Shown here: positions 14,816 through 22,421 of the stretch, in pieces
Layout: the number at the start of each line of letters is the position of its first letter
How positions within the stretch are numbered: the first letter of the stretch is position 1
From: a virus
IMG/VR virus record: IMGVR_UViG_3300044940_000160
Location: 1 to 29,326 of that record
Direction: 5' to 3' (one strand)
DNA length: 29,326 nucleotides
The notes under the pieces: model-generated
What the model was told of the DNA's origin: nothing
The model's database searches: none
Seen by the model: the letters and a program-made list of their open reading frames with translations, nothing else
Translations under genes and position numbers: made by a program

Positions 14816-16432
14816 ATGGGGAAATTAGACAAGTTCTTAAATAAAGCTAACTACTTATTAGCCTCTTACAAAGGAGAGGATTTACCAGATAGCACTACAG
14901 GTATAGATTGGGAGGCTTTCAAGTATCGGCTATCTATGCCCCAACTAGCTGTGTTCAATTCTCGCCAGCAAATAAACTTGTTTCTTGCAGGTCAAGGAAG
15001 TGGAAAAACACATTTGGGGGGTGTATTGTCTGGTTTTTTTATAGACAACTTCCCTCATGTAAGAGGCTTAATAGCTGCCAATACTTATGACCAGCTCAAC
15101 CGTAGTACCTTATTTCGGATTAGAGAAGTGTGGCGTAATGAGTTGGGTTGGAAAGAATTTAACGAGTACACAGGCGAGGGCAACTATGTCGTAGGCATAC
15201 AGCCACCTCCGCACTTCGACCTTACTTACCATAATTTTGATAGGTACAATAACATTATCTCCTTTGAAAATGGTGCAGTCGTATATGTGGGTAGTTTGGA
15301 CAACTACAAACCCTTAGATGGGATTGAAATAGGATGGGCTATCTGTGATGAAACCAAAGACACGAGAGAAGAAGCCATAAAAGAAGTGATAGTAGGTAGG
15401 TTGAGGCAAAAAGGAATGTACCTTGACAAAGATAATACTATTACTTCTGTGGAAAGTGGCAATACACCCTATATGCCCTTCTACGTCTTAACCAGCCCCG
15501 CAAAAGTGGATTGGATTAATGATTGGTTCTATTTGAATGATTATGAAGATGATATTAAACTATCAATCTTTTCGGAAACAAACTTTTTCCAACAAAGTGT
15601 TGGCAATAGGTTTGTAACAATTAGTTCTACATACCACAATGCCGATAACCTACCTTCTAACTATATCGCCAATCAAAAAGCCAATCTCCCCACAGATTTG
15701 CAAGATATGTTGATATACGGTTCACCGTTCAGTAAGTCTGGTGGCGAGTTCTACAAAAACTTTGTAAGGGAAAAAGTAGTGCAAAAGTTAAGTTATAGAC
15801 CCGAACTGCCTTTGCATATTAGCTTTGACTTCAACGTGAACCCCTACATTACATTGGGCATTTACCAAATCATCGAAGGAAAGACAATTTGTAAAATAGG
15901 TGAATTATGTTTGGGAAATCCGCATAACACTACCCGAAGTCTTTGTAGAGAGTTTATGAAACATTACCCAAACCACGAAGCAGGGCTTTTTATTTATGGC
16001 GACCCTTCTGGAAAGAGAGCAGATACACGCAACGAGTTGGGTTTCAATGACTACACAATTATTAAAAGGGAATTAGCCAAATACCACCCTAAAATGAGGC
16101 TGTTTGAGAAAGCACCAGCTGTGGCAATGCGTGGCAATTTTATGAACCTAATTTTTGAGGACAGTTATAGAGGCATCAAATTTTTGATAGATGCAGGTTG
16201 TAAGCATACAATCAATGACTATCAATTTTTGAAAGAAGCACCCGATGGCACCAAACTAAAAGCCAAAGCAAAAGACAAGACAACAGGGGTACAGTACGAA
16301 AAATACGGACATACTTCCGACACTGACGAATACATGATTTGCAAAGCCTTTGAACAAGACTTTAACCACTATGTAAGAGGTGGTACAAAGAAAAGTCGCA
16401 AAGGCAAATACCGTAAAAACAACTCACGTTAA
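14816..16432 (+). CDS. Terminase large subunit
   Basis: A 538-residue DNA packaging motor. The N-terminal ATPase has Walker A GQGSGKT at 59-65, and Walker B WAICDE at 174-179 with the catalytic Glu. The C-terminal nuclease of RNase H fold shows Asp338 in SFDFNVNPY (336-344), Asp396 in YGDPSGKR (394-401) and the last acidic cluster SDTDEY at 501-506 after GHT. The length fits the Mu gp28 class. The start is the ATG right after the 14-base array. A basic C-terminal tail (KKSRKGKYRKNNSR) may contact DNA or portal. It pairs with the small subunit upstream and the portal downstream for headful packaging. Confidence 0.93.
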   Translation: MGKLDKFLNKANYLLASYKGEDLPDSTTGIDWEAFKYRLSMPQLAVFNSRQQINLFLAGQGSGKTHLGGVLSGFFIDNFPHVRGLIAANTYDQLNRSTLFRIREVWRNELGWKEFNEYTGEGNYVVGIQPPPHFDLTYHNFDRYNNIISFENGAVVYVGSLDNYKPLDGIEIGWAICDETKDTREEAIKEVIVGRLRQKGMYLDKDNTITSVESGNTPYMPFYVLTSPAKVDWINDWFYLNDYEDDIKLSIFSETNFFQQSVGNRFVTISSTYHNADNLPSNYIANQKANLPTDLQDMLIYGSPFSKSGGEFYKNFVREKVVQKLSYRPELPLHISFDFNVNPYITLGIYQIIEGKTICKIGELCLGNPHNTTRSLCREFMKHYPNHEAGLFIYGDPSGKRADTRNELGFNDYTIIKRELAKYHPKMRLFEKAPAVAMRGNFMNLIFEDSYRGIKFLIDAGCKHTINDYQFLKEAPDGTKLKAKAKDKTTGVQYEKYGHTSDTDEYMICKAFEQDFNHYVRGGTKKSRKGKYRKNNSR

Positions 16433-16447
16433 ACTCCTTAACAAGTT

Positions 16448-16858
16448 ATGTTTCTGACACAAAACGACTTTATTACGCTTGTAAAAGACAAAAACCTCCA
16501 ACAAATCTTGGAGAGTGAAAGTGCCACCTTTAATATAGTGGCAAATGAAACCGTTGCACAGGTGAAAAGCTACCTCTTTGAGAGGTATGACACCAGTACC
16601 ATTTTTGCAAAAGAAGGTACCGAAAGAGATGACTATTTAGTAAAACTTTGCAAACACATAGCCATTTACGAACTGTATAAACGACTGCCGAAATATATAC
16701 CAGATAACCAAAGAGAGCTCGACTATAAAGAGGCTATTACTGCCCTCGAGAAAATAGCCGCAGGCGAGATAGGCTTGGATTTACCTCGCAAAATTGTGGA
16801 CAGCACTCAAAAATATGCGAAGAGGCGAATGGGGTCGCAGCCTCCTCGTTCACATTAA
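16448..16858 (+). CDS. Mu gp36-like head-tail joining protein (DUF1320-like)
   Basis: A 136-residue protein of the gp36/DUF1320 type: an N-terminal FLTQNDFITLV, a helix around ETVAQVKSYLFERYDT (residues about 33-48), then helices with KLCKHIAIYELYKRLP and REDY-like ends, and a C-terminal basic tail. In Mu gp36 belongs to the head-neck set and is thought to serve as an adaptor below the portal. Here it sits between large terminase and portal, not after the capsid gene. The call rests on the helix pattern 'A...IxSYLxxRYD' and small size. Confidence 0.7.
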   Translation: MFLTQNDFITLVKDKNLQQILESESATFNIVANETVAQVKSYLFERYDTSTIFAKEGTERDDYLVKLCKHIAIYELYKRLPKYIPDNQRELDYKEAITALEKIAAGEIGLDLPRKIVDSTQKYAKRRMGSQPPRSH

Positions 16859-16882
16859 ATCACCATTTAAACGGCATTTACT

Positions 16883-18928
16883 ATGTTGAATACACTATTG
16901 GGTCTATTTGGCAAGTCTGCAACTACGCAAACAGACAGATTATTGACCGACATCAAAAAGAAAAGAGCCAAACTCTCTGACTATACACGCAGGACTATTA
17001 CCAACTATCAAGCATCTCGGTTCAAAGAACGAATGCAAATAGATAAGTGGCAAGAGGCTATTATTAAAGCAGAGCAACCTCCGTATTTTTCTCGTTACGA
17101 CTTGTATGAGATATACAAGTGGACTTGCGATGACGGGCAGGTTATCTCCACTTCACAAACTCGTAGGAACAAAACTTTGGCAGAAGAATTTGCTATTGTT
17201 GCAGCCAACGGTACAAAAAATGAGGCATTGACCAAGCTATTCAAAAAGTTAGCTTTTTACGATTTCATGGAGAATGCCTTAGATACCAAATTTTGGGGGC
17301 ATACACTATTAGAAGTAGAGGCAAACGAAAATGGTTTAATAGCTGTCAATTTGATTGATAGAGAGTTTATTTCGCCTGAAAGGGGCTTGTTTTTAATCAA
17401 TCCTTTATTATCAAGTAGTAACGGTTTCAATTATCGTGAGTTAGCAGAGGAATTAGATTTATTAGAAATAGGCAAACCCAAAGACTTGGGTTTGTTAAGA
17501 AAAGTGGCGAGGTATGCGATTTGGAAAAATTATAGCTTTTCAGATTGGAGCAGACATTCGGAAAAATACGGAATGCCCACACTCATAGCTCATACCAATA
17601 CCAGTGATGAAGTGGAGTTAGATGCAATGGCGAAAGACTTAGCAGATTTAGGCAGCAACGGTTGGGCTATCTTAGACGATAACGACAAAGTTACCTTGCT
17701 ACAAGCTAACTCATCTGACCCCTACCAAATCTATTTGGAGTTTATCAAAGTCAATGACGAGCAAATTTCCAAGATAATTGGAGGACAAACCATGACTGCC
17801 GATAACGGTAGTAGCCGCAGCCAAGCAGAAGTACACGAAAGAGTATTGGATAGCTATGTGGAGGCTGATATGCGTTGGTTGGCATTTATCATTAATGACA
17901 ATCTACTACCTTTTTTGATTCGCAAAGGCATAACCGAATTAGAAGGACATGAATTTGTATGGACTTACTTGCAAGAAAAAGACAAGGAGCAAAAAGACAA
18001 CAACACGAAAGGGAAAAAAGATAAGACAGACACTAAGAACTTAAGTTTTTTTCCCACCGCCCTACTATCAGACAACACCAGTGCAAAACTTGCTAAGGCT
18101 CATTTGAAGTTAGTAGGGCTATACAACTTAGAGAGCTTACCCATAGAGCAACTCAATGCAGAAAATTCGTTTGAGGCTATTTGGGAAACATTAGCACGAG
18201 AACTACACAACGGCTTAACTCCTGATACTACACCCTTACTATTGGCTACGGCAAATAAATTGATGAAGGCGTTACAAGAAGGGGGCGTGTCTTATCAGAG
18301 TGTACCTAACTTGGTAACATACATGACCGAGAACATCTTTGTATTTTCTGGCTTTAAGACTTACCAAGAGTTGCAGCAAGCAAGTTTGTTGCTACGAGAT
18401 GCACAGGGCAAACTACGTTCTTTTGCGGACTTTCGAAAACAAATTAAAAACCTGAGTGCTACCTATAACAGAGCCTACTTGCAAGCAGAATACAACCATG
18501 CTGTAGCCTCCTCGCAAATGGCTGTGAAGTGGCAAGAATTTGATAACCAAAAAGACCACTACGACTTGGTGTATGATGCTGTAGGCGACTTACGGACAAG
18601 ACCAGAACACGCTGCCTTAGATGGTGTGGTAGAGCCTGTCGACAGTCCATTTTGGGACACACACTACCCGCCAAATGGTTGGAACTGCCGATGCACAGTG
18701 TACCAAGTGAACAAAGGAACTAAGGGGACAAAATTACCCAAAGACATACCTGCCAATCCTATCTTGTTCCAAAACAATGTGGGTAAAACAGGTATAATTT
18801 TCCCAAGTTCGCATCCTTACTTTCAACAACTCACTGACGAGCAACGCAAGGTCGTGAATGGAAATATAGAAAAGGCAAGAGCATTATATGAGAGAGAATA
18901 TAAATGGCAATCCGAAGACAACAAATGA
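16883..18928 (+). CDS. Portal protein fused to MuF-type head morphogenesis domain
   Basis: A 681-residue protein made of two parts. Residues 1-365 match Mu gp29 portals (DUF935): FSDWSRHSEKYGMPTLIA at 219-236 and GGQTMTADNGSSRSQAEVHE at 300-319. A charged linker (about 365-388) follows. Residues 490-610 match the SPP1 gp7/MuF (Mu gp30) domain: RTRPEHAALDG at 571-581 and PPNGWNCRC at 596-604. In Mu these are two genes, gp29 and gp30. Here they form one frame. The portal is the dodecameric DNA entrance of the head, and MuF proteins are carried in the head near it. A single chain would fix portal and MuF at equal numbers unless the protein is cut or the C-terminal part starts internally. Confidence 0.88.
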   Translation: MLNTLLGLFGKSATTQTDRLLTDIKKKRAKLSDYTRRTITNYQASRFKERMQIDKWQEAIIKAEQPPYFSRYDLYEIYKWTCDDGQVISTSQTRRNKTLAEEFAIVAANGTKNEALTKLFKKLAFYDFMENALDTKFWGHTLLEVEANENGLIAVNLIDREFISPERGLFLINPLLSSSNGFNYRELAEELDLLEIGKPKDLGLLRKVARYAIWKNYSFSDWSRHSEKYGMPTLIAHTNTSDEVELDAMAKDLADLGSNGWAILDDNDKVTLLQANSSDPYQIYLEFIKVNDEQISKIIGGQTMTADNGSSRSQAEVHERVLDSYVEADMRWLAFIINDNLLPFLIRKGITELEGHEFVWTYLQEKDKEQKDNNTKGKKDKTDTKNLSFFPTALLSDNTSAKLAKAHLKLVGLYNLESLPIEQLNAENSFEAIWETLARELHNGLTPDTTPLLLATANKLMKALQEGGVSYQSVPNLVTYMTENIFVFSGFKTYQELQQASLLLRDAQGKLRSFADFRKQIKNLSATYNRAYLQAEYNHAVASSQMAVKWQEFDNQKDHYDLVYDAVGDLRTRPEHAALDGVVEPVDSPFWDTHYPPNGWNCRCTVYQVNKGTKGTKLPKDIPANPILFQNNVGKTGIIFPSSHPYFQQLTDEQRKVVNGNIEKARALYEREYKWQSEDNK

Positions 18929-19019
18929 AGTTGTTTTTCTTACAGATACGCTATTTGATGTGATAGATATTTATCAGCAAGAAGGAGATGTGTTTGTTTT
19001 TCTCAAAGAAAAATTATAA
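18888..19019 (+). CDS. Small acidic protein of 43 residues
   Basis: An ATG at 18888, inside the end of the portal-MuF gene in another frame, opens 43 codons to TAA 19017-19019. From residue 14 the translation reads VVFLTDTLFDVIDIY followed by QQEGDVFVFLKEKL, with alternating hydrophobic and acidic residues that look like a real small protein. The 41-base overlap fits translational coupling. No family recognised. It could also be a remnant of a longer gene. Confidence 0.5.
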   Translation: MRENINGNPKTTNEVVFLTDTLFDVIDIYQQEGDVFVFLKEKL

Positions 19020-19027
19020 ATTCGTAC

Positions 19028-19219
19028 ATGGAATCTAGGAAAGATTTTTTTGATACAGAATACCCTAAACTTAACCGAAAAGAGAAAATAAATTTTTGGT
19101 TTGGGTATTGCTACCACTTGAATAGGCAAGATAGCTACGGTGAGGAAAACGAAAGTTGTTTTAATCCAACCATTTACCAACAATTGCCCTTAGAAAAAGA
19201 AATAAAACTTTCATCTTAG
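19028..19219 (+). CDS. Small hypothetical protein of 63 residues
   Basis: Starts 8 bases after the previous small gene and runs in the same direction. The product is charged and aromatic (KINFWFGYCYHLNRQDSYGE in the middle) with no membrane segment. No family recognised. Position between the portal-MuF gene and the repeat-bearing gap suggests it is the end of this transcript segment. Confidence 0.45.
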   Translation: MESRKDFFDTEYPKLNRKEKINFWFGYCYHLNRQDSYGEENESCFNPTIYQQLPLEKEIKLSS

Positions 19220-19261
19220 CGCCTCACATCTTTGTTTATCTTTGCTTACCCCATGAGCCAC

Positions 19262-19522
19262 GTTTTTATGTATGATATATAATGTATAATATATAGGCTT
19301 TCCGCATCAAAATTTTTAAGTAATTTGTATGTAATAAAATCTATTTTATTGCTACATAATGGAACACAGCACACACAGAATTACACAGATTTTTCAATTT
19401 TTATCCATAAATCTATATTTTTTCTATGTATCTATGTTACTATGTGGTTAAAATGATTTTGGTGCGGAAAACCTATATAATATATCATACACCATATATC
19501 ACACATCATCTATAATAAAAAC
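19262..19522. repeat. Opposed repeat arms enclosing a 186-base inverted-repeat element
   Basis: This gap of about 300 bases carries no gene. At 19267-19292 and 19476-19512 lie TATGATATATAATG-type and ATATATCATACACCATATATC-type repeats in opposite orientation. Between them sits an element with terminal inverted repeats TATAGGCTTTCCGCATCAAAAT (19292-19313) and its partner ATTTTGGTGCGGAAAACCTATA (19456-19477), two mismatches in 22. The inside is AT-rich and includes ACACACAGAATTACACAGATTT-like repeats but no open frame of note. Confidence 0.75.
19292..19477. mobile_element. MITE-like element with 22-base terminal inverted repeats
   Basis: 186 bases bounded by TIRs that match at 20 of 22 positions. 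Too short for a transposase, so if mobile it would need one supplied in trans. TATA at both ends could be part of a TA-type target duplication, but the flanking repeats make this unclear. It lies between the head genes and the J-like baseplate gene and leaves both intact. Confidence 0.5.
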
Positions 19523-20329
19523 ATGGCACGCACCAAAGAACAAATATTACAAAGCATATTAAACTGCAAGGACAGTTTTGAACAACTATCCGTTCTCAAT
19601 TCGCAATCAATCACCGCCATTTGGAAAAAGTGGGCGAGTGTAGTTGCCACCATCATTTATTACTTTGAAGTCCAGATGGACTTATTCCGTTCAGAAATAG
19701 CCGACATCACAGCCAATGCTGTAGTAGGGCGTGCAGATTGGTACGTGAAAAAAGCCTACGAGTTTCAGTACGGAGATGATTTGGAAGTGATAGACGGTGT
19801 AGTTAAATACCCTGTCATAGACCCTACCAAAAGGCTTATCAAACGTGCAGCCTACGCCAAAGACACCAATAACAACACCTTGCTCAAGGTAGCTACTACT
19901 GACAACACAGGCAAGATTATCGCCATCAACCCCGCACAAATGCAGTCATTTACAGACTACATCAACAACCTGATGTTTGCAGGTTCGTACATCGCCATAC
20001 AGTCCCAAGATACAGACTACCTCAAGCTATTCGTAGATGTGTACTATGACCCCTTAAAATATGCCGATGAAGTAAAAAGCAATGTGGACAGAGCTGTCAA
20101 AAACTATTTGGCTACATTACCCTTTGACGGCAGCGTAAAAAAGAATGCTATCATAGATGCGATACAAGCCGTAGATGGGGTCGAAGATGTGGAAATAACG
20201 ACCATAGAAGTTCGTACAAACACAGGTACATTCTCTCCGATGGGGCGTATCTATACACCTGTGGCGGGTTATATAGAAATAGATAGTGCTTTTGAGCTTA
20301 TCAATCATATTACGCTAAAAACTACGTGA
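19523..20329 (+). CDS. Baseplate J-like protein (Mu gp47 type)
   Basis: A 268-residue protein. It begins with a helical region and a conserved IADITANAVVGRADWYVKKA motif (residues about 54-74), then has the J-type C-terminal order: ILxxINNLMFAGSYIAIQSQ, LFVDVYYDPL, a helix KSNVDRAVKNYLATLPFDGS (about 189-208), and IDAIQAVDGVEDVEITTIEV near 215-234. These last segments are the classic baseplate J / Mu gp47 pattern 'v..ai...~gV.dv.v~~~'. It forms wedge parts around the hub. In Mu it follows gp46. Here it is on the other late operon. Confidence 0.7.
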   Translation: MARTKEQILQSILNCKDSFEQLSVLNSQSITAIWKKWASVVATIIYYFEVQMDLFRSEIADITANAVVGRADWYVKKAYEFQYGDDLEVIDGVVKYPVIDPTKRLIKRAAYAKDTNNNTLLKVATTDNTGKIIAINPAQMQSFTDYINNLMFAGSYIAIQSQDTDYLKLFVDVYYDPLKYADEVKSNVDRAVKNYLATLPFDGSVKKNAIIDAIQAVDGVEDVEITTIEVRTNTGTFSPMGRIYTPVAGYIEIDSAFELINHITLKTT

Positions 20330-20347
20330 GGTAGGCTATAAAGATGT

Positions 20348-20364
20348 AATCTTTTAGAAAGATT
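20348..20364. other. Small perfect hairpin in a 64-base gap
   Basis: AATCTTT and AAAGATT (7 bp) with loop TAG, 16 bases after the stop of the J-like gene. No U-tract follows, so a terminator is unlikely. It may stabilise the 3' end or be chance. Confidence 0.35.
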
Positions 20365-20393
20365 TATAGGGTATCATATATCATAATAAACAC

Positions 20394-20819
20394 ATGAACG
20401 TACTCATTTACAACCTAAACATTGGGAGGCAAATCCAACGCCTCCTATCCACATTTGATAAATACTTTATGAACCCTGTTACGCAGTCTTTAGAAAAACA
20501 GGAGTTCAATGTTTTGTGGCTATATGCCCTGTGTTATCCTTTGATAGAACTCCACAAAACCTTTTTGGAGTTTACTTTGGAACAACGAGAGGAAGCCTAC
20601 GCCAACTCGCAAACATTACTACTTGCGTATAGGCTAAATAGACGTTTTGACACCGTACAACAACGCATCTGGTTGGAGAACCACACCCTCAACGCCACTT
20701 CACCTGCACCTTACCACTTTACGGTTCATGTGCCACAAGGCATAGATACGGAGGCAGTGCGGAGGTTTGTTGCTAAGTACACTATCGTTGATAAAAACTT
20801 TATTATACATAGTGTATGA
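20394..20819 (+). CDS. Hypothetical baseplate-region protein (gp48 position)
   Basis: A 141-residue protein following the J-like gene after a 64-base gap. The N-terminal half is helical and aromatic (NVLWLYALCYPLIELHKTFL at about 39-58). The C-terminal 35 residues are beta-like, with PYHFTVHVPQGIDTEAVRRF then VAKYTIVDKNFIIHSV. The last part resembles the end of tail protein I / Mu gp48-type proteins ('f.v.vp.....~~~~~~l...I...kp.~~~~~'). Position after J supports that role. Its stop lies inside the start of a long repeat region. Confidence 0.5.
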   Translation: MNVLIYNLNIGRQIQRLLSTFDKYFMNPVTQSLEKQEFNVLWLYALCYPLIELHKTFLEFTLEQREEAYANSQTLLLAYRLNRRFDTVQQRIWLENHTLNATSPAPYHFTVHVPQGIDTEAVRRFVAKYTIVDKNFIIHSV

Positions 20820-21067
20820 TGTATGATATAGGATGTATGATATAGGATGTATGATATAGGATATATGATATAGGATATATGATATAGGATATATGATATA
20901 GGATATATGATATATGATATAGGATATATGATATATCATACAGCAAAAACAAAAATATCATACATCATACATCATACATCATACATCATACATCATACAT
21001 CATACATCATACATCATACATCATACATCATACATCATACATCATACATCATACATCATACATCATA
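20813..21067. repeat. Opposed TATGATATAGG and CATACATCAT arrays
   Basis: The left arm (20813-20940) repeats 14- to 16-base TGATATAGGATATA units. A short linker CAGCAAAAACAAAAA follows. The right arm (20957-21067) is a very regular 9-base array, ATCATACAT, about 12 copies. The arms are in reverse orientation to each other and could form a cruciform. The array ends two bases before the ATG of the next gene, so it forms that gene's leader. Confidence 0.9.
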
Positions 21068-21069
21068 AC

Positions 21070-21624
21070 ATGGACTATAAAAAATTTGCACAGCAACTCC
21101 GAGTTACAGAACAAGAAATAAAGGACTTGGAACAAGCAATAGTGCTTGACACCGAAAAAATAGCCTTACGTTACAGCATGAAGGCATTTAAACAGGCTCA
21201 ATGGAATAATCAATCTTGGGAAAAACGAAAAGACAGTAGCCTTAGTAAATATGACAGGCGTAACCGAGATAAACCAAGGGCTTTGTTGTTTAAGTCTGGC
21301 AATCTGCGAAGGTCAGTAACCGCACAAAGCAGTGGTAACAAAGTCATCGTATCCAGTGATATGCCCTACTCACAGCTACACAACGAAGGAGGAACTATAG
21401 ACCACCCTGGGGGTACTCCGTATGTCATCAACGGTAAAACGAAGAAGGCAAAGTTCATCAGTCGCACAAAGGCAGAGCAATTAAGAGGCAGCAATAAAAC
21501 TGTACAAGTTACGAAAGCCCACAAAATTAAAGTACCCAAACGTCAGTTCATCGGCAATTCGCCAGAGTTGGACAAAGAAATAGAGGAAATGATAGATAAA
21601 AAATTAGCTAAACTTTTCAAATGA
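21070..21624 (+). CDS. Phage virion morphogenesis / tail completion protein (Mu gpG-like)
   Basis: A 184-residue protein of the virion morphogenesis family: RALLFKSGNLRRSVTAQS (residues about 71-88), VSSDMPYSQLHNEGGTI (about 95-112), then a C-terminal part with KVPKRQFIGNSPELDKEIEE (about 155-174). The order 'l..sG.L~~s~... ~~~~YA.~HN.G... ~ipaR.Flg~s~~~~~~i' is shared with Mu gpG and P2 gpS tail completion proteins. It helps join tail to head. It overlaps nothing and is followed one base later by the gp37-like gene. Confidence 0.85.
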   Translation: MDYKKFAQQLRVTEQEIKDLEQAIVLDTEKIALRYSMKAFKQAQWNNQSWEKRKDSSLSKYDRRNRDKPRALLFKSGNLRRSVTAQSSGNKVIVSSDMPYSQLHNEGGTIDHPGGTPYVINGKTKKAKFISRTKAEQLRGSNKTVQVTKAHKIKVPKRQFIGNSPELDKEIEEMIDKKLAKLFK

Positions 21625-21625
21625 T

Positions 21626-22117
21626 ATGCTACTAAAAAACTGCTACATCGCCATTCGTGATAGACTAAAAACTATTAACGAGCTACAAGAAGTAACTTGG
21701 TACACCCAGCAAGACCGAGTAAACGAACAGGAAATGTTTGCCGTACCTGTGGCATACATCTTGTTTGATACTATAGAACTCACCTCTCTGCCCCAAAAGG
21801 TGCAAATGGTAGAACGGAAGATTAAATTTAAAGTAAGGCTGGTAAGTGAAAGTTACCAAGATACGGAGGAGGCTATTCTAAGCCACTTAGATTTAGTACA
21901 ACAAATCTACGAGGCGTTGCACAACTATAATCATAAAGGCGGCGACACGCAGCTACTGAACACCATCACCCGCACAGCCATAAAGCCCGAACACGACCTT
22001 AGCAACCTATTGATAACGGAGCAAACTTTTGAAGCTATTGCGTTTGATTATACTAATCAAACAGCCTATGTTAAAAGAAAAGTTGGCTATCAAATCAACG
22101 CTATTACCGTTAAATAA
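21626..22117 (+). CDS. Mu gp37-like tail terminator candidate
   Basis: A 163-residue protein. It opens with a helix (MLLKNCYIAIRDRLKTIN), then has the strand VAYILFDTIELTSLPQK and the strand-helix KIKFKVRLVSESYQDTEEAI, and ends in FEAIAFDYTNQTAYV. Tail terminators and Mu gp37 share this small alpha/beta order and follow the morphogenesis gene. It starts 1 base after that gene's stop. The family assignment is inferred from gene order and fold pattern. Confidence 0.55.
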   Translation: MLLKNCYIAIRDRLKTINELQEVTWYTQQDRVNEQEMFAVPVAYILFDTIELTSLPQKVQMVERKIKFKVRLVSESYQDTEEAILSHLDLVQQIYEALHNYNHKGGDTQLLNTITRTAIKPEHDLSNLLITEQTFEAIAFDYTNQTAYVKRKVGYQINAITVK

Positions 22118-22152
22118 ATACTTTTGTCAATTTATTTTTCCTTAATATTTAT

Positions 22153-22160
22153 TAAATTTG
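22153..22160 (+). promoter_or_regulatory. Bacteroidota-type -7 element before HTH gene
   Basis: TAAATTTG fits TAnnTTTG, the -7 consensus of Bacteroidota, 22 bases before the ATG at 22182. A TTTTG at 22122-22126 could be the -33 element, but its spacing (26 bases) is longer than usual, so this is a weak call. Confidence 0.4.
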
Positions 22161-22181
22161 AGGTCAAAACCCCACAAGCCC

Positions 22182-22400
22182 ATGACGATGATAGCACCAA
22201 CACCAAAACAAAAGGCGGCGATAACTCGGCGAAAAAATACGGAGTTGCGTAATGCTGCCATTATACACCTATTCACCGAGCTGTATCAAGTCAAACGGAT
22301 TAGATTTGATGATACTATACAGGAGTTGTCTATTAAATACGCATTAAGCCACTCCACAATAAGAAAAATCTTGAAAAGCACCAAAACAAAAAAAGCCTAA
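22182..22400 (+). CDS. Small HTH protein, possible regulator
   Basis: A 72-residue basic protein from ATG 22182 (a TTG at 22158 in the same frame is less likely because it lies inside the promoter-like element). The N-terminus is rich in Lys and Arg (PTPKQKAAITRRKNTELRNA). The C-terminus has a helix-turn-helix pattern: IQELSIKYALSHSTIRKILK, with an LSHSTIRKIL recognition-helix style segment. It may bind DNA or RNA and regulate late or lysogeny genes. It is the last gene before the terminator, with its own possible promoter. Confidence 0.6.
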   Translation: MTMIAPTPKQKAAITRRKNTELRNAAIIHLFTELYQVKRIRFDDTIQELSIKYALSHSTIRKILKSTKTKKA

Positions 22401-22421
22401 CTAACGAATTAGTAGGCTTTT
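22391..22421 (+). terminator. Intrinsic terminator after the HTH gene
   Basis: AAAAGCCTA ... TAGGCTTTT forms a stem of about 9 bp, extended by CTAA/TTAG, and is followed by T-rich sequence. It begins within the last codons of the HTH gene and would end the plus-strand late transcript. The sequence is almost the same as the stem at 23541-23570. Confidence 0.8.

Noticed and set aside
19237-19244. TATCTTTG as promoter for the J-like gene
   Set aside because: It fits the -7 consensus, but no TTG element lies at the right distance and the gene starts 280 bases on, beyond repeats.
20957-21067. CRISPR-like or coding repeat
   Set aside because: A pure 9-base array without spacers. The frames through it give only low-complexity peptides ending at the neighbouring gene.
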